Assembly (NCBI RefSeq): GCF_017874425.1
Contig: NZ_JAGGLL010000009.1
Location: 83,395 to 147,394, forward strand
Reading direction: 5' to 3'
From: Clostridium punense
GTDB taxonomy: Bacteria > Bacillota > Clostridia > Clostridiales > Clostridiaceae
Length of the DNA stretch: 64,000 nt
Under the pieces are notes generated by a model, which did no database searches, was not told the origin of the DNA, and saw only the letters and a program-made list of their open reading frames with translations. Made by a program: the position numbers and the translations under genes. Shown in pieces: positions 43,864 through 55,215 of this stretch (positions within the stretch are counted from its first letter, which is position 1; every line of letters starts with the position of its first letter).

Positions 43864-44598
43864 TTAATAATATACTTCCACAAGAGTTAACCCTTGTGGT
43901 GGCAATGATTTTCCTGCTTTAGTTCTATCTTTTGATTTAATAATTTCATTTATAGAAGATGGATGAATTTTTCCTGAACCAACCTCAACTAAGGTTCCTA
44001 CTATTATTCTTGCCATATTATATAAAAACCCATCAGCAGAGATGTAAATTCTTATATAGTCTCCTATTTTCTCAATCCTTAAATCATGTATAGTTCTAGT
44101 TGTACTCTTCACTGAACTTCCTAATTTTCGAAAAGCAGAAAAGTCATGGGTTCCTAAAAAGTATGAACTTGCCTCTTCCATAAACTCAATATTTAAGTTT
44201 CCTTTATGGTGATATACATAATTTCTATCTATAGCACTTCTTACTGGTGAATTATAAATAGTATAGCAATACATCTTACCCTTGCTGTGATATCTAGAAT
44301 GAAAGTTTTCATCAACCTCACTAGATTCTATTACCACAATATCTTCTGGTAATTTATCATTCAATGCTTCTCTAAATTTTGCAGCTGGTATTCTACTTGA
44401 AGTAACAAAATTGCATACATAGGCTCTAGCATGAACCTTACTATCCGTTCTACTACAACCAATAATATTTAATTCCTCACCGGTAAGTTTGTGAATAGCT
44501 TCTTCTACTATACCCTGTATAGTTAAGAATTCCTTCTGCCTTTGCCAGCCTGCATAATTAGTTCCATCATATTCTAACACTAACTTAATATTTCTCAT
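43864..44598 (-). CDS. truA: tRNA pseudouridine(38-40) synthase
   Basis: The 244-residue enzyme modifies the tRNA anticodon arm. The catalytic aspartate lies in GCSRTDSKVHA. The N-terminal LEYDGTNYAGWQRQ and the C-terminal DGFLYNMARIIVGTLVEVG are typical. It follows the ECF transporter genes in the order that is standard in Clostridium. The nearest AAGGAG is about 15 bases from the ATG, which is loose. Confidence 0.96.
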   Translation of the reverse strand: MRNIKLVLEYDGTNYAGWQRQKEFLTIQGIVEEAIHKLTGEELNIIGCSRTDSKVHARAYVCNFVTSSRIPAAKFREALNDKLPEDIVVIESSEVDENFHSRYHSKGKMYCYTIYNSPVRSAIDRNYVYHHKGNLNIEFMEEASSYFLGTHDFSAFRKLGSSVKSTTRTIHDLRIEKIGDYIRIYISADGFLYNMARIIVGTLVEVGSGKIHPSSINEIIKSKDRTKAGKSLPPQGLTLVEVYY

Positions 44599-44721
44599 TG
44601 CAAAATCTCTATACTCCTTGCATTAGGTATGCTAAATTAGTAACCTTAATTTATATACTTTTTGTAAATTAAATAATAATGTACCTAATTAACCTTACCC
44701 CTGTACTATAGATAACTTAGG

Positions 44722-45519
44722 CTAAAATCTCATAAAAATTATAATTATAGTAAGAATTATAAAGGAAATTATAGCTACAGTATCTTTGTTGGTTAGCTTC
44801 AACACCTTCATTCTTGTTCTTCCTTCTCCACCTCTATAGCATCTTGCTTCCATAGCCATAGCTAGCTCATCAGCTCTTCTAAAAGAACTGATAAATAAAG
44901 GAACTAGCAGTGGAATTAGGTTCTTTGCTCTTTGAACAATATTTCCACTTTCAAAATCTGCCCCTCTTGCTTTTTGCGCCTTCATTATTTTATCAGTTTC
45001 ATCCATTAAAGTTGGTATAAATCTTAGGGCAATAGTCATCATCATTGCAAGTTCATGGGCAGGTACTCCAATTTTTCTGTACGGATTTAGTAACTTTTCT
45101 ATTCCATCAGTAAGTTCAATTGGTGAGGTTGTAAGAGTTAATAAAGATGTTCCTATAATTAAAAATGTTAATCTTAACACCATAAACAGTGCCAGAATAA
45201 GCCCCTCTTTATATACTTTTAAAAACCCAAGTTGAAACAGTATGGTTTCACCTTTTGTTAAAAACACATTAAAAAGAGCTGTAATTAACATTAGTACAAA
45301 TATAGGTTTTAATCCCTTATAAATATATCTTAATTGGATTTTAGAAATAACTATAGCTAATGCTGTAAATAAAAGTATAAAAATATACCCCTGAAAATTC
45401 TTAATCAAAAATAAGTCTATAATAAATAACATTGATAACATTATTTTAACTCTTGAGTCTAGTTTGTGTACAAAAGAATCACCAGGGACATACTGACCTA
45501 TTGTAATATCTTTAATCAT
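44722..45519 (-). CDS. ecfT: ECF transporter T component
   Basis: The 265-residue membrane scaffold couples the EcfA ATPases to substrate-binding S components for vitamin uptake. The cytoplasmic coupling motifs are KAQKARGADF and AMEARCYRGG. Several hydrophobic helices are present. I chose ATG 45519 with GGAGG seven bases upstream. It lies 36 bp after ecfA2. No S component is encoded nearby, as is usual for shared modules. Confidence 0.94.
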   Translation of the reverse strand: MIKDITIGQYVPGDSFVHKLDSRVKIMLSMLFIIDLFLIKNFQGYIFILLFTALAIVISKIQLRYIYKGLKPIFVLMLITALFNVFLTKGETILFQLGFLKVYKEGLILALFMVLRLTFLIIGTSLLTLTTSPIELTDGIEKLLNPYRKIGVPAHELAMMMTIALRFIPTLMDETDKIMKAQKARGADFESGNIVQRAKNLIPLLVPLFISSFRRADELAMAMEARCYRGGEGRTRMKVLKLTNKDTVAIISFIILTIIIIFMRF

Positions 45520-45555
45520 ATCTACGCCTCCAAAGTTCACCCAAAGGTATATCTG

Positions 45556-46407
45556 TTAACCTTTTAAAACTCTAAGTATTTCCTTTTTAGCTTGTTCTAA
45601 CGTGAAAATATTATCTGGAAGGTTAAATCCCTTTGCATTAAGCTCTCTTATTAAATAAGTGACTTTAGGAACCGCAAGACCCACACTTTCAAGAGTGCTA
45701 ATTTCTTTGAAAATTTTCTCTGGTGGACCATCTAAAATGCATTGTCCATTATCCATAACTAAAATTCTATTAGATACTTTAGCAACATCCTCCATACTAT
45801 GCGAAACTAATATTATTGTCATATCATAAGCCTTATGTAATGCTGCAATTTGACCAAGAATTTCATCTCTGCCTTTTGGGTCTAATCCAGCAGTAGGTTC
45901 ATCTAGTATCAATATTTTAGGCTCCATAGCTACCACACCTGCAATAGCTACTCTTCTTTTTTGACCGCCACTTAATTCAAAAGGTGATTTATTCCTGTAT
46001 TTTTCGTAGTCTAATCCAACTATATTCATGGCCCTTATAACTCTTTCTTTTATCTGATCCTCAGATAATCCCAAGTTTTTAGGTCCAAAGGCAATATCTT
46101 TTTCTATCGTTTCCTCAAAAAGCTGATATTCAGCATATTGAAATACGAGGCCAACCTTTTTTCTTATGTCAGAAAGCTTTACTCCAGATGCAGTAATGTC
46201 TACATTATCTACTATGATTTTTCCTCTGGTGGGCTTTAATAGTCCATTCATATGTTGAATAAGAGTAGACTTTCCTGAACCAGTGTGTCCAATTAAGGCT
46301 ACAAAGTCACCGTCATTTATTTGAACATTAATGTTATCTAAGGCTCTCTTTTCAAAAGGAGTCTTTTCCATATATACATGAGTTAAGTTTTCTATCTTAA
46401 TTGACAT
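45556..46407 (-). CDS. ecfA2: ECF transporter ATPase EcfA2
   Basis: The 283-residue ABC ATPase has Walker [10 protein letters not shown], signature [14 protein letters not shown] and Walker [13 protein letters not shown]. It forms a heterodimer with EcfA1. The start overlaps the end of ecfA1 by 16 bp, which suggests coupling. It energises vitamin import with EcfT. Confidence 0.95.
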   Translation of the reverse strand: MSIKIENLTHVYMEKTPFEKRALDNINVQINDGDFVALIGHTGSGKSTLIQHMNGLLKPTRGKIIVDNVDITASGVKLSDIRKKVGLVFQYAEYQLFEETIEKDIAFGPKNLGLSEDQIKERVIRAMNIVGLDYEKYRNKSPFELSGGQKRRVAIAGVVAMEPKILILDEPTAGLDPKGRDEILGQIAALHKAYDMTIILVSHSMEDVAKVSNRILVMDNGQCILDGPPEKIFKEISTLESVGLAVPKVTYLIRELNAKGFNLPDNIFTLEQAKKEILRVLKG

Positions 46408-47294
46408 AATTCATTCACCATCTCATCTATAGTTAATATATCTTCCTTAATATGAATCCCACTCTTGCTTAATTCATATGCTAGCTCTGTCATCTGTGGA
46501 ACATCTAAACCTAAGTTTTTCATAGTTTCTACTTGCTTAAAAACGTCCTTAGGTTTACCTTCAATTACAACTTTTCCTGAATCCATAACATATATTCTAT
46601 CTGCTTCCACAGCTTCTTCCATATAATGAGTTATAAGAACTATAGTTATACCATACTTTTTATTCAATTCAGTAATTGTTTTAATAACTTCTTTTCTTCC
46701 AGAAGGATCTAGCATAGCAGTAGGCTCATCTAGTACTATACATTCTGGTCTCATAGCCAATATTCCAGCAATAGCTACCCTTTGCTTTTGTCCTCCAGAC
46801 AATAAATGTGGCCCATGATTTTTATATTTATACATATTAACTTTTTTTAATGATTCATCTACTCTTCTTCTTATTTCTGATGGTTCAACACCTAAATTTT
46901 CTGGTCCAAAAGCTACATCTTCTTCTACAATTGTAGCTACAATCTGATTATCAGGATTTTGAAACACCATGCCAGCTTTGTTTCTAACACTCCAAATATT
47001 CTCTTCTTTACTTGTATCATACCCTGACACAAATAGCTTTCCTTCTGTAGGAGTTAGTAGTGCATTAATATGCTTTGCAAAAGTAGATTTTCCTGACCCA
47101 TTATGTCCTAAAATAACTACAAACTCACCCTTATTTATAGTTATATTCACTCCATCTATGGCAACTTTACTATTTCCTTCACTATCAGGAGGATAACTAA
47201 ATCTTAATTCTTCACTAATTATCTCCTTTATATCAGAACTGTTCTCCATTAGTTTTTGAGGGGATTTATTTTCAATATAATCATTTTTACTCAC
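46392..47294 (-). CDS. ecfA1: ECF transporter ATPase EcfA1
   Basis: The 300-residue ABC ATPase has Walker [10 protein letters not shown], signature [14 protein letters not shown] and Walker [11 protein letters not shown] chose GTG 47292-47294, because GGAGGG lies nine bases upstream; the longer frame from 47330 has no site. The N-terminal 25 residues are an extra acidic tail. It is preceded by the rplQ terminator, so it probably has its own promoter. Confidence 0.92.
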   Translation of the reverse strand: MSKNDYIENKSPQKLMENSSDIKEIISEELRFSYPPDSEGNSKVAIDGVNITINKGEFVVILGHNGSGKSTFAKHINALLTPTEGKLFVSGYDTSKEENIWSVRNKAGMVFQNPDNQIVATIVEEDVAFGPENLGVEPSEIRRRVDESLKKVNMYKYKNHGPHLLSGGQKQRVAIAGILAMRPECIVLDEPTAMLDPSGRKEVIKTITELNKKYGITIVLITHYMEEAVEADRIYVMDSGKVVIEGKPKDVFKQVETMKNLGLDVPQMTELAYELSKSGIHIKEDILTIDEMVNELCQLR

Positions 47295-47440
47295 TTCATT
47301 TATCCCTCCATAAAAAGTAGTTTCACACACTTATTTATGTGCAAACTATTTTTAATTAATAAACTTATTTATATGGAACCTAAAAATTTTGCCTTAATAA
47401 CTATAAAATAGATATGATTTTCTTAAGGCTTTAAATTATA

Positions 47441-47477
47441 GCAAAATGGGGACTAAGTTAGGCTTACTTAATCCCCT
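47441..47477 (-). terminator. Terminator after rplQ
   Basis: The stem GGGGACTAAGT/ACTTAATCCCC (47448-47476, one G-U pair) is followed on the minus strand by ATTTTGC. It would end or weaken the long ribosomal transcript. Confidence 0.7.
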
Positions 47478-47484
47478 TTAATTA

Positions 47485-47826
47485 CTATACTAATTCTAAT
47501 ATAACAACTTCTGCTCCGTCGCCTCTTCTTGGTCCCACTTTCATAATTCTAGTGTATCCACCATTTCTGTCAGCATACTTTGGAGCTATGTTTTCGAATA
47601 AGTTTTTAACAACTTCTTCTTCTGTAACAAATGCAAGCACTTGTCTTCTTGCATGAAGATCTCCTCTTTTTGCAAGAGTTATCATTTTCTCAGCTAACCT
47701 TTTAGTTTCTTTTGCTCTAGTTACAGTAGTTTCTATTTTACCATGCTTTAAAAAACTAGTTGTAAGATTTCTAAGCATTGCGATTCTTTGGTCAGTTGGA
47801 CGTCCTAACTTACGTTGCTGTGCCAT
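47485..47826 (-). CDS. rplQ: 50S ribosomal protein L17
   Basis: The 113-residue protein has [27 protein letters not shown] and the C-terminal [24 protein letters not shown]. It is a normal short bacterial L17. It lies 12 bp after rpoA and is the last gene of the alpha operon. Confidence 0.97.
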   Translation of the reverse strand: MAQQRKLGRPTDQRIAMLRNLTTSFLKHGKIETTVTRAKETKRLAEKMITLAKRGDLHARRQVLAFVTEEEVVKNLFENIAPKYADRNGGYTRIMKVGPRRGDGAEVVILELV

Positions 47827-47838
47827 GTCTATACCTCC

Positions 47839-48786
47839 TTACTCCTCGCTTGGTTTAAAGGATAAACCTAAAGCTTCAAGTTTTTGTTCAACCTCTTCAA
47901 GAGATTTCTTTCCTAAGTTTCTAACTTTCATCATGTCATCCATTGATCTCTCTGTTAACTCTTGAACTGTATTTATACCAGCTCTCTTTAAACAATTAAA
48001 GCTTCTAACAGAAAGGTCAAGTTCTTCTATAGTCATTTCTAGAACTTTTTCTTTCTTATCTTCTTCTTTTTCAACCATTATTTCAACATCATCAGCATGA
48101 TCTGTCAATGTCATAAATAATTTAAAGTGTTCGATTAGAATCTTAGCCGATAAACCAATAGCTTCATCAGGTCTAATAGTTCCATTTGTCCAAATTTCTA
48201 TAGTTAATTTGTCATAATCTGTAATTTGTCCTACTCTTGTATTTTCAACTGTATAGTTAACTTTTTTAACCGGAGTATATATTGAATCTACAGGGATTGT
48301 TGCAATAGGTTTGTCTTCAGTTTTATTTTTGCTCTGAGACACATAACCTCTGCCTTTATTAACATTGATTTCCATATATAACTTTCCATCATCATCTAAA
48401 GTGGCAATATGGATATCTTTATTAACAACTTCTACATCACCGTCAGTTCTAATATCAGCACCAGTAACCTCTCCAGGTCCTTGTGCATCTATATATACTG
48501 TTCTTGAACCTTCTCCATTCATTTTTAAGGCTAAGCCCTTAATGTTAAGAATTAGTTCAGCAACATCTTCTTTCACTCCATATATAGTTGAAAATTCATG
48601 AAGAACACCATCTATTTTAATGGAATTAGCAGCAACTCCAGGTAATGAAGAAAGAAGAATTCTTCTTAATGCATTACCTAAAGTTATACCATAACCTCTT
48701 TCTAATGGCTCAACAACAAACTTGCCATATGTACCATTTTCAGCGGTTTCTACACATTCTATTCTTGGCTTTTCTATTTCTAACAT
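47839..48786 (-). CDS. rpoA: RNA polymerase alpha subunit
   Basis: The 315-residue subunit has the N-terminal assembly domain ([20 protein letters not shown]) and the C-terminal DNA-contact domain ([26 protein letters not shown]). It nucleates core polymerase assembly. It lies between rpsD and rplQ as in other Firmicutes, with AAAGGAGGG upstream. Confidence 0.97.
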   Translation of the reverse strand: MLEIEKPRIECVETAENGTYGKFVVEPLERGYGITLGNALRRILLSSLPGVAANSIKIDGVLHEFSTIYGVKEDVAELILNIKGLALKMNGEGSRTVYIDAQGPGEVTGADIRTDGDVEVVNKDIHIATLDDDGKLYMEINVNKGRGYVSQSKNKTEDKPIATIPVDSIYTPVKKVNYTVENTRVGQITDYDKLTIEIWTNGTIRPDEAIGLSAKILIEHFKLFMTLTDHADDVEIMVEKEEDKKEKVLEMTIEELDLSVRSFNCLKRAGINTVQELTERSMDDMMKVRNLGKKSLEEVEQKLEALGLSFKPSEE

Positions 48787-48849
48787 ATATAACCCTCCTT
48801 TTATATTAAGTGGTTTTTTTATATTGAGGGCAACTGATTAAATTATTGA

Positions 48850-49470
48850 CTATTTACTGTATAACTCAACGATTAATGTTTCGTTTACAGGAACATCTAT
48901 ATCTTCTCTAGCAGGTAATGAAACAACTTTTCCTTCGAATGTTGCTACATCTCCTTGTAACCAGTTAGGTAAAGTTTTTGGATTCTCAGCAAATACTTTA
49001 AATTTCTCAGAAGCTCTGCTTTTTTCTCTAACTGATATTACATCTCCCACTTGTACTGTATATGATGCAATGTCAACCTTTTTGCCATTAATTAAGAAAT
49101 GTCCATGGTTAACTAATTGTCTAGACTCAGTTCTTGAGCTACCATATCCTAATCTGTAAACAACGTTATCAAGTCTTAATTCTAAAAGTCTTAATAAGTT
49201 CTCACCTGTAATTCCCTTTTGTCTTTCAGCTATTTCATAAGTTCTTCTGAATTGACCTTCAAGAACTCCATATATTCTTCTAGCTTTTTGTTTTTCTCTT
49301 AATTGTGTTCCATAGTTAGATAATTTCTTTCTGCTTTGTCCGTGTTGTCCTGGTGCATATCCTCTTCTTGTGAATGCACACTTCTCAGTGAAACATCTGT
49401 CACCTTTAAGGAAAAGCTTTAGGCCTTCTCTTCTGCATATTCTGCAACTAGCTCCAGTATATCTTGCCAT
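48850..49470 (-). CDS. rpsD: 30S ribosomal protein S4 (zinc form)
   Basis: The 206-residue protein is a 16S assembly initiator. It has an intact N-terminal zinc knuckle with Cys pairs CRIC and CFTEKC (residues 9-31), so it is the C+ form. The S4 RNA-binding domain follows ([26 protein letters not shown]). It lies 19 bp after rpsK. I saw no separate S4 leader, as the gene is inside the operon. Confidence 0.97.
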   Translation of the reverse strand: MARYTGASCRICRREGLKLFLKGDRCFTEKCAFTRRGYAPGQHGQSRKKLSNYGTQLREKQKARRIYGVLEGQFRRTYEIAERQKGITGENLLRLLELRLDNVVYRLGYGSSRTESRQLVNHGHFLINGKKVDIASYTVQVGDVISVREKSRASEKFKVFAENPKTLPNWLQGDVATFEGKVVSLPAREDIDVPVNETLIVELYSK

Positions 49471-49489
49471 TAATTACACCTCCTGTTAA

Positions 49490-49882
49490 TTAAACTCTTC
49501 TTCTTTTTGGTGGTCTACATCCATTGTGAGGAATTGGAGTTACGTCTTTAATTAAAGTAACTTCTAATCCTGCAGCTTGTAATGATCTTATAGCTGCTTC
49601 TCTTCCTGCACCTGGTCCTTTAACGTAAACTTCAACGCTTTTTAATCCATGCTCCATAGCTGCTTTAGCTGCTGTTTCAGCTGCCATTTGTGCTGCGAAT
49701 GGAGTACTTTTTCTTGATCCTCTAAATCCTAATCCACCTGCACTTGCCCATGACAATGCATTTCCTGCTGCGTCAGTAAGTGTAACGATGGAATTGTTGA
49801 AAGTAGATTTAATGTGTGCAGCACCGTGCTCAACATTTTTTCTTTCTTTTTTTCTTCTACTTCTTTTAACTTTTTGAGCCAT
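49490..49882 (-). CDS. rpsK: 30S ribosomal protein S11
   Basis: The 130-residue protein has [27 protein letters not shown] and ends with the conserved [13 protein letters not shown]. It forms part of the platform near the mRNA exit. It lies 15 bp after rpsM in the alpha operon. Confidence 0.97.
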   Translation of the reverse strand: MAQKVKRSRRKKERKNVEHGAAHIKSTFNNSIVTLTDAAGNALSWASAGGLGFRGSRKSTPFAAQMAAETAAKAAMEHGLKSVEVYVKGPGAGREAAIRSLQAAGLEVTLIKDVTPIPHNGCRPPKRRRV

Positions 49883-49897
49883 TGTATTCCCTCCTTA

Positions 49898-50266
49898 CTA
49901 TTTCTTCTTACCAGCCATTGTTTTTTTAGGGCCTTTTCTTGTTCTAGCATTAGTTTTAGTCTTTTGTCCTCTTACTGGAAGTCCTCTTCTATGTCTAATA
50001 CCTCTGTAGCATCCAACTTCCATAAGTCTTTTTATGTCTAGAGCAACTTTTCTTCTTAAGTCACCTTCAACAAGTATGCTTTTATTTATATAATCTCTTA
50101 ATGCGTTAACTTCTTCTTCAGTTAAATCCTTAATTCTTGTATCAGGATTTATGCCTGTAGCTTCAAGTATTTCGTGTGATTTTGGTAATCCAATACCAAA
50201 TATATAAGTTAGACCTATCTCAACTCTCTTTTCTCTTGGTAGGTCAACACCTGCTATTCTTGCCAT
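49898..50266 (-). CDS. rpsM: 30S ribosomal protein S13
   Basis: The 122-residue protein has [25 protein letters not shown] and [26 protein letters not shown]. Its C-terminal tail contacts P-site tRNA. It is the first long gene of the alpha part, 37 bp after rpmJ. Confidence 0.97.
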   Translation of the reverse strand: MARIAGVDLPREKRVEIGLTYIFGIGLPKSHEILEATGINPDTRIKDLTEEEVNALRDYINKSILVEGDLRRKVALDIKRLMEVGCYRGIRHRRGLPVRGQKTKTNARTRKGPKKTMAGKKK

Positions 50267-50303
50267 CTACAACTTACACCTCCTAAGTATATCTACTTAT
50301 TTA

Positions 50304-50429
<126 letters not shown>

Positions 50430-50432
50430 TTA

Positions 50433-50651
50433 TTACTTATCTCTCCAAGTTATTCTCCCACGCGTCAAATCATATGGAGAAAGCTCTACTGTAACCTTAT
50501 CGCCTGGCAAAATTCTTATAAAATTCATTCTTAATTTTCCTGAGATATGTGCTAAAATTTTATGCCCACTCTCTAGCTCAACTTGAAACATTGCATTTGG
50601 TAGCGATTCTAATACTACCCCTTGCATTTCAATAACATCATCTTTTGACAT
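50433..50651 (-). CDS. infA: Translation initiation factor IF-1
   Basis: The 72-residue OB-fold protein starts [22 protein letters not shown] and ends in the usual [12 protein letters not shown] used ATG 50651, which gives the exact family length; the longer frame overlaps the KOW gene. It blocks the A site during initiation. Confidence 0.97.
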   Translation of the reverse strand: MSKDDVIEMQGVVLESLPNAMFQVELESGHKILAHISGKLRMNFIRILPGDKVTVELSPYDLTRGRITWRDK

Positions 50652-50658
50652 AAGGTAA

Positions 50659-50949
50659 TCAAACCTCCTCAATTTTATCCTCAACCTGCAAAAACTTCAC
50701 AATCTTAGAATTACTAACTTTTTCACAGCTTAAAAGTAAATCTTTAATTTCTTCAGCCACAATATCCGTGAAAACTAAATGTTTAATTCTCTTCTTCTTG
50801 GGCTTTTCAATTTTTCTAAGGTCTCCGTCTGAAATATAGACATAATTAGTATCAATTATACCAACTATTATAAAACATCTATTTTTATCCCTACCTGATT
50901 TAGAATGTACTACCTTACCTATAAGGCTGTTATCATCCACCCTAGTCAC
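50659..50949 (-). CDS. KOW-domain RNA-binding protein
   Basis: The 96-residue basic protein resembles the L14e-type KOW proteins found beside map and infA in many Clostridia. It has [26 protein letters not shown] and then [15 protein letters not shown]. It may bind RNA or the ribosome; the role is unproven. It lies four bases after map and seven before infA, so it is part of the operon. Confidence 0.85.
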   Translation of the reverse strand: MTRVDDNSLIGKVVHSKSGRDKNRCFIIVGIIDTNYVYISDGDLRKIEKPKKKRIKHLVFTDIVAEEIKDLLLSCEKVSNSKIVKFLQVEDKIEEV

Positions 50950-50953
50950 CTCA

Positions 50954-51700
50954 TTAGCTCAAAGTTAGTATTTCAGGACCATTAGTTGTTATCGCTACAG
51001 TGTTTTCATAATGTGCTGAAAGACTACCATCACCTGTAACTACTGTCCATCCATCTGGTTTAATTTTTACTTTATAACTACCCATATTAATCATAGGTTC
51101 AATTGCAAGTACCATACCATGGACTAGCTTAGGTCCTTTGCCAGCAACACCATAATTAGGTACCTGTGGATCTTCATGCATTGACTTGCCAATACCATGG
51201 CCTACAAAATCCCTAACCACGGAGTATCCCATACTCTCAGCATGCTTTTGCACTGCTGATGAGATGTCTGTAAGTCTATTACCAACTACAGCTTTCTCCA
51301 CAGCCTTAAAGAAACTTTCTCTTGTTACTTCAATAAGCTTTTGTGCTTCGTTAGATATATTTCCTACTGGAAAAGTTCTTGCTGCATCTCCATGATATCC
51401 ATTAAGTATTGCACCACAATCAATACTAATAATGTCTCCGTCTTTTAATATCCTATTACTAGGTATTCCATGAATTACTACATCATTAACTGATGCGCAT
51501 ATGGAAGCCGGAAAACCACCATAACCTTTGAAAGATGGTATTGCACCATGTGATCTTATGAACGTTTCAGCTAACTTATCAATTTCTGCAGTGGTTATTC
51601 CAGGTTTTATTACCTTTTCAATCATTGCAAGGGTCTCAGCAACAACTCTACCTGCATCTTTCATATATGTTAATTCCATATCACTTTTAATTATTATCAC
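50954..51700 (-). CDS. map: Methionine aminopeptidase
   Basis: The 248-residue type I enzyme removes the initiator Met. Metal ligands are Asp94 and Asp105 ([19 protein letters not shown]), His168 (FVGHGIG), Glu201 (AIEPMI) and Glu232 (AHYENTVAI), with His77 in VIHGIP. There is no N-terminal extension. The start overlaps the adk stop by 14 bp. Confidence 0.97.
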   Translation of the reverse strand: MIIIKSDMELTYMKDAGRVVAETLAMIEKVIKPGITTAEIDKLAETFIRSHGAIPSFKGYGGFPASICASVNDVVIHGIPSNRILKDGDIISIDCGAILNGYHGDAARTFPVGNISNEAQKLIEVTRESFFKAVEKAVVGNRLTDISSAVQKHAESMGYSVVRDFVGHGIGKSMHEDPQVPNYGVAGKGPKLVHGMVLAIEPMINMGSYKVKIKPDGWTVVTGDGSLSAHYENTVAITTNGPEILTLS

Positions 51701-52349
51701 TATTTATCGCTCCTAAGATACCACAGATATTCTTAAAAACATCATTAATAGCTTGAGTTCCATCAACCTCTGATAATAGATTTTTATTTGTATAATACTC
51801 TATAAGAGGCTGGGTTTGAGCATCATAGATATCAAGACGTTCTACAACTGTTTCCTCAGTATCATCATCTCTTTGTATCACAAAGTTTCCACAAATATCG
51901 CATTTACCTGCAATTTTAGTTGGATTATATTTTATATGATAACTAGCTCCACAAGTAGTACATACTCTTCGCCCTGTCATTCTATCAATAATAAACTCTT
52001 TAGGAACTTTTATTAATAAAGCTGTATCAAGTTTTTCTCCTCTTTCTTTAAGCATGATCTCCAAGGCTTCAGCTTGATTTACAGTTCTTGGATAGCCATC
52101 TAATAAAAAACCATTATCACAGTCTTTTTCAATTAACCTATCCTTTACAATATCTATGGTTAATTCATCAGGCACTAAGTGCCCTCTATCAATATACTTC
52201 TTAGCTTCGATTCCTAGAGGCGTTCTTTCAGAAATATTCTTCCTAAAGATATCTCCAGTGGATATATGCGGTATGGAGTAGTTATTGCTTATTGATTTAG
52301 CTTGTGTTCCTTTTCCGGCTCCCGGAGGACCTAATAAAATTATTTTCAC
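51687..52349 (-). CDS. adk: Adenylate kinase (zinc LID form)
   Basis: The 220-residue enzyme catalyses ATP + AMP = 2 ADP. It has the P-loop [10 protein letters not shown] and a LID with four Cys (CTTC and CDIC, about residues 129-152) that bind zinc, as in many Gram-positives. I chose GTG 52347-52349 with GGAG upstream; the longer frame starts at TTG. It lies after secY as usual. Confidence 0.95.
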   Translation of the reverse strand: MKIILLGPPGAGKGTQAKSISNNYSIPHISTGDIFRKNISERTPLGIEAKKYIDRGHLVPDELTIDIVKDRLIEKDCDNGFLLDGYPRTVNQAEALEIMLKERGEKLDTALLIKVPKEFIIDRMTGRRVCTTCGASYHIKYNPTKIAGKCDICGNFVIQRDDDTEETVVERLDIYDAQTQPLIEYYTNKNLLSEVDGTQAINDVFKNICGILGAINSDNN

Positions 52350-52373
52350 TAGTATCAACTCCAAAATAATATT

Positions 52374-53654
52374 TTATTTAAGGAACCCTTGGTAATGTCT
52401 CATAACTAATTGTGATTCTAGTTGTTTCATTGTTTCGATAGAAACACTAACCATTATCAACAAACTAGTACCTCCAAAAGTAACTCCCTTAAAATTACTA
52501 TATGCCCCAGCTAATATTGGCACTACTGCAATTATAGCCGCAAAAGTCCCACCTAATATAGCTATTCTAGTTAATATTTTTTCTAAATATGTTGCAGTTT
52601 TTTCTCCTGGTCTTATTCCTGGTATAAATCCTGATGACTTATTCATATTCTCTGCCATTTCTTCTGGCTTAAATGTAATTAAGGTATAGAACCAAGCAAA
52701 GAATAAAATTAGAACAAAATATGCTATTGCATACTTATAGGATTTCTCACTGAATATGCTCCATGGACTTCCTGTAACAAATTTTGCGAAAGAAGAATTT
52801 GGCCATATTTGAGCTATAGTCGCAGGAGTTGCCATAACTGACATAGCAAATATTATTGCCATAACTCCTGAAGAGTTTAAGCTTACTGGAATATGTGTAG
52901 ATTGGCCTTTAACAACCTTTCTGCCAACTGCTTTTCCTGCATACTGAACAGGAATTCTTCTTTCTGCTAAGTTTATAACAATTACTGTTAATAATAAAGC
53001 TAATACTACTGCTATAAATATTATAACCTCTACTGGACTAACTTGTTTTGCACTTAGAAGTCCCATAATTTGATAAATCATAGTAGGTAATGAAGAAATG
53101 ATGTTTACAAATATAATCACAGATACACCATTGCCCAATCCGTATACAGATATTTGCTCTCCTATCCATACTAGTAAAGCTGAACCAGTGGTCATCGTTA
53201 TAAGTATAAGGAACAAACCTGTTTTACCTTCTAGTGCTATTGCACCTGAATTTGCTATTAATGCATACATTCCATAAGCTTGAATTAAAGCAAATATATA
53301 TGCAGCATACTTAGTGTAGTTTTGTATTTTCTTTCTTCCTTCTTGACCTTCCTTAGAAAGTTGCTCCAAATAAGGAATTGCTATTGTTAACAACTGTATA
53401 ATGATTGACGCATTAATATATGGTCCAACGCCTAAAGCAAATATACTAAATTTACTAAATGCTCCTCCTGAAATCATATCATAAAATCCAAGAAGTGAAC
53501 CTGATCCACTTGTTAAATTAGCTAGCCTGCTGGTGTCTACTCCTGGTACTGGTATAAATATACCTAATCTAAATATTACTACGATAAGCAGCGTAAATAG
53601 CATTCTCTTTCTTAGTTCTGGAACTTTCCAAGCATTTCGTAGGGTTGATAACAT
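52374..53654 (-). CDS. secY: Protein translocase subunit SecY
   Basis: The 426-residue central channel of the Sec translocon has ten predicted helices. Conserved segments include IFIPVPGVD near the N-terminus and FAWFYTLITFKPEEMAENMNKSSGFIPGIRPG in the cytoplasmic loop. The start codon directly follows the rplO stop with no gap. The length is standard. Confidence 0.97.
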   Translation of the reverse strand: MLSTLRNAWKVPELRKRMLFTLLIVVIFRLGIFIPVPGVDTSRLANLTSGSGSLLGFYDMISGGAFSKFSIFALGVGPYINASIIIQLLTIAIPYLEQLSKEGQEGRKKIQNYTKYAAYIFALIQAYGMYALIANSGAIALEGKTGLFLILITMTTGSALLVWIGEQISVYGLGNGVSVIIFVNIISSLPTMIYQIMGLLSAKQVSPVEVIIFIAVVLALLLTVIVINLAERRIPVQYAGKAVGRKVVKGQSTHIPVSLNSSGVMAIIFAMSVMATPATIAQIWPNSSFAKFVTGSPWSIFSEKSYKYAIAYFVLILFFAWFYTLITFKPEEMAENMNKSSGFIPGIRPGEKTATYLEKILTRIAILGGTFAAIIAVVPILAGAYSNFKGVTFGGTSLLIMVSVSIETMKQLESQLVMRHYQGFLK

Positions 53655-54095
53655 CTATATCACCTCAACTTTTCCTCCTGCTGCTTCAATTTTCTCTGCT
53701 GCAGCTTTAGAAATCTTATTAGCTTTAACAGTTAAATTCTTTTCAAGATTGCCGTTTCCAAGAATTTTTATTCCATCGTTTACTTTCTTAACCATACCTG
53801 TTTGAAGAAGTAATTCTGGAGTTACTTCTGTACCATTTTCAAATATGTTTAATCTATCTACGTTAATACAAGTATATTCTTTAGCAAATATATTTGTAAA
53901 TCCTCTCTTAGGCAGTCTTCTGTATAAAGGCATTTGTCCTCCCTCAAATCCTGGTCTTACACCTCCACCAGATCTTGAGTTTTGTCCTTTTTGACCTTTA
54001 CCAGCACTTTTACCCCAGCCTGAACCAGTACCTCTACCAATTCTTTTAGGAGATTTTTTTGAACCTTCTGCAGGTCTTAACTCATGAAGTCTCAT
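53655..54095 (-). CDS. rplO: 50S ribosomal protein L15
   Basis: The 146-residue protein has [22 protein letters not shown] and [17 protein letters not shown]. It is a late assembly protein of the 50S subunit. It lies 17 bp after rpmD and abuts secY. Confidence 0.97.
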   Translation of the reverse strand: MRLHELRPAEGSKKSPKRIGRGTGSGWGKSAGKGQKGQNSRSGGGVRPGFEGGQMPLYRRLPKRGFTNIFAKEYTCINVDRLNIFENGTEVTPELLLQTGMVKKVNDGIKILGNGNLEKNLTVKANKISKAAAEKIEAAGGKVEVI

Positions 54096-54112
54096 ATTTA
54101 CACCTCCTTAAA

Positions 54113-54292
54113 TTATAGTTCTTCTACTTTAAGTAGATAACTAACTTTATTTATCATACCTCTTATTTGAGGAGTTGCCTCGTGCTCAACAGTTTTTCCA
54201 ATTTTCTTTAATCCAAGAGCTTCCACTGTAGCAATATGATCTTTCTTTCTACCAATTGTGCTCTTTGCTAATGTAATTTTAACTTTAGCCAA
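54113..54292 (-). CDS. rpmD: 50S ribosomal protein L30
   Basis: The 59-residue protein reads (M)[18 protein letters not shown] and then [17 protein letters not shown]. The start is TTG 54290-54292 with GGAGGGG upstream. The gene lies between rpsE and rplO in standard order. Confidence 0.95.
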   Translation of the reverse strand: MAKVKITLAKSTIGRKKDHIATVEALGLKKIGKTVEHEATPQIRGMINKVSYLLKVEEL

Positions 54293-54305
54293 GGTGATTC
54301 CCCTC

Positions 54306-54803
54306 CTATCCTAAAATCTCTTCAACAGTTTTGCCTCTAAGTTTTGCAACTTGCTCTGCTGTTCTTAAATTTGCTAATCCATTAATTGTAGCATTAACCA
54401 TGTTTCTTGGGTTGTTAGATCCTAAAGATTTAGCTCTAACATCCTTTAATCCTGCAAGCTCAAGTACAGCTCTTGCTGGACCTCCTGCGATAACTCCAGT
54501 TCCCTCTGATGCAGGCATAATGTGAACTACACCAGTACCGAACTTACCATCTATTGTATGTGGAACTGTAGTTCCAGCTAATTCAACTTTAACAAGATTT
54601 TTCTTAGCATCTTCTATGCCTTTTCTTATTGCTTCTGGTATTTCAACAGATTTACCCATTCCAACACCAACGTGTCCGTTCTCATCACCAACAACAACTA
54701 GTGCGCTGAATCTGAAGTTTCTACCACCTTTAACAACCTTAGCAACTCTGTTTATGTGTACAACTTTTTCCTTAAGATCAAGTGTGCTAGGATCAATTTT
54801 CAT
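54306..54803 (-). CDS. rpsE: 30S ribosomal protein S5
   Basis: The 165-residue protein has [27 protein letters not shown] and the double-stranded RNA-binding and C-terminal domains. The KGGRNF loop near residues 25-30 is the usual site of spectinomycin-resistance changes and looks normal. It lies 13 bp before rpmD. Confidence 0.97.
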   Translation of the reverse strand: MKIDPSTLDLKEKVVHINRVAKVVKGGRNFRFSALVVVGDENGHVGVGMGKSVEIPEAIRKGIEDAKKNLVKVELAGTTVPHTIDGKFGTGVVHIMPASEGTGVIAGGPARAVLELAGLKDVRAKSLGSNNPRNMVNATINGLANLRTAEQVAKLRGKTVEEILG

Positions 54804-54820
54804 GTGTTTCCCTCCTTTTT

Positions 54821-55183
54821 TTAGAATTGAAGCCCTGCTTCTCTTGCACCCTCAGCAAGCATTTGTACTCTTCCGTGATAAATATATCCGCCTCTGTCAA
54901 ATACTACTTCAGTGATTCCTTTTTCGATTGCTTTTTTAGCTATTAACTCACCAACCATTTTAGCAGCTTCTTTATTGCTTCCAACGTTTAGTGCAAAATC
55001 TTTTTCTAAGCTTGATGCAGCAACTAATGTTCTTCTTGAAACGTCATCAATTATTTGAGCATATATATTCTTTTCACTTCTATAAACAGCAAGTCTTGGT
55101 CTTTCTGCTGTTCCATGAACTTTTTTACGTACTCTTAAATGACGTTTTTCTCTTGATAGTTTTCTATCAGCTTTGTTGAACAT
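54821..55183 (-). CDS. rplR: 50S ribosomal protein L18
   Basis: The 120-residue protein has [30 protein letters not shown] and ends [18 protein letters not shown]. It binds 5S rRNA. I used ATG 55183, which has AGGAAGGAG eight bases upstream; the GTG at 55192 has no site. Confidence 0.96.
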   Translation of the reverse strand: MFNKADRKLSREKRHLRVRKKVHGTAERPRLAVYRSEKNIYAQIIDDVSRRTLVAASSLEKDFALNVGSNKEAAKMVGELIAKKAIEKGITEVVFDRGGYIYHGRVQMLAEGAREAGLQF

Positions 55184-55215
55184 GTAATTCACTCCTTCCT
55201 ATTATCTATTATCTA

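Noticed and set aside
49729..49950. A 73-residue minus-strand frame overlapping rpsK and rpsM
   Set aside because: It lies in another frame of two certain ribosomal genes.
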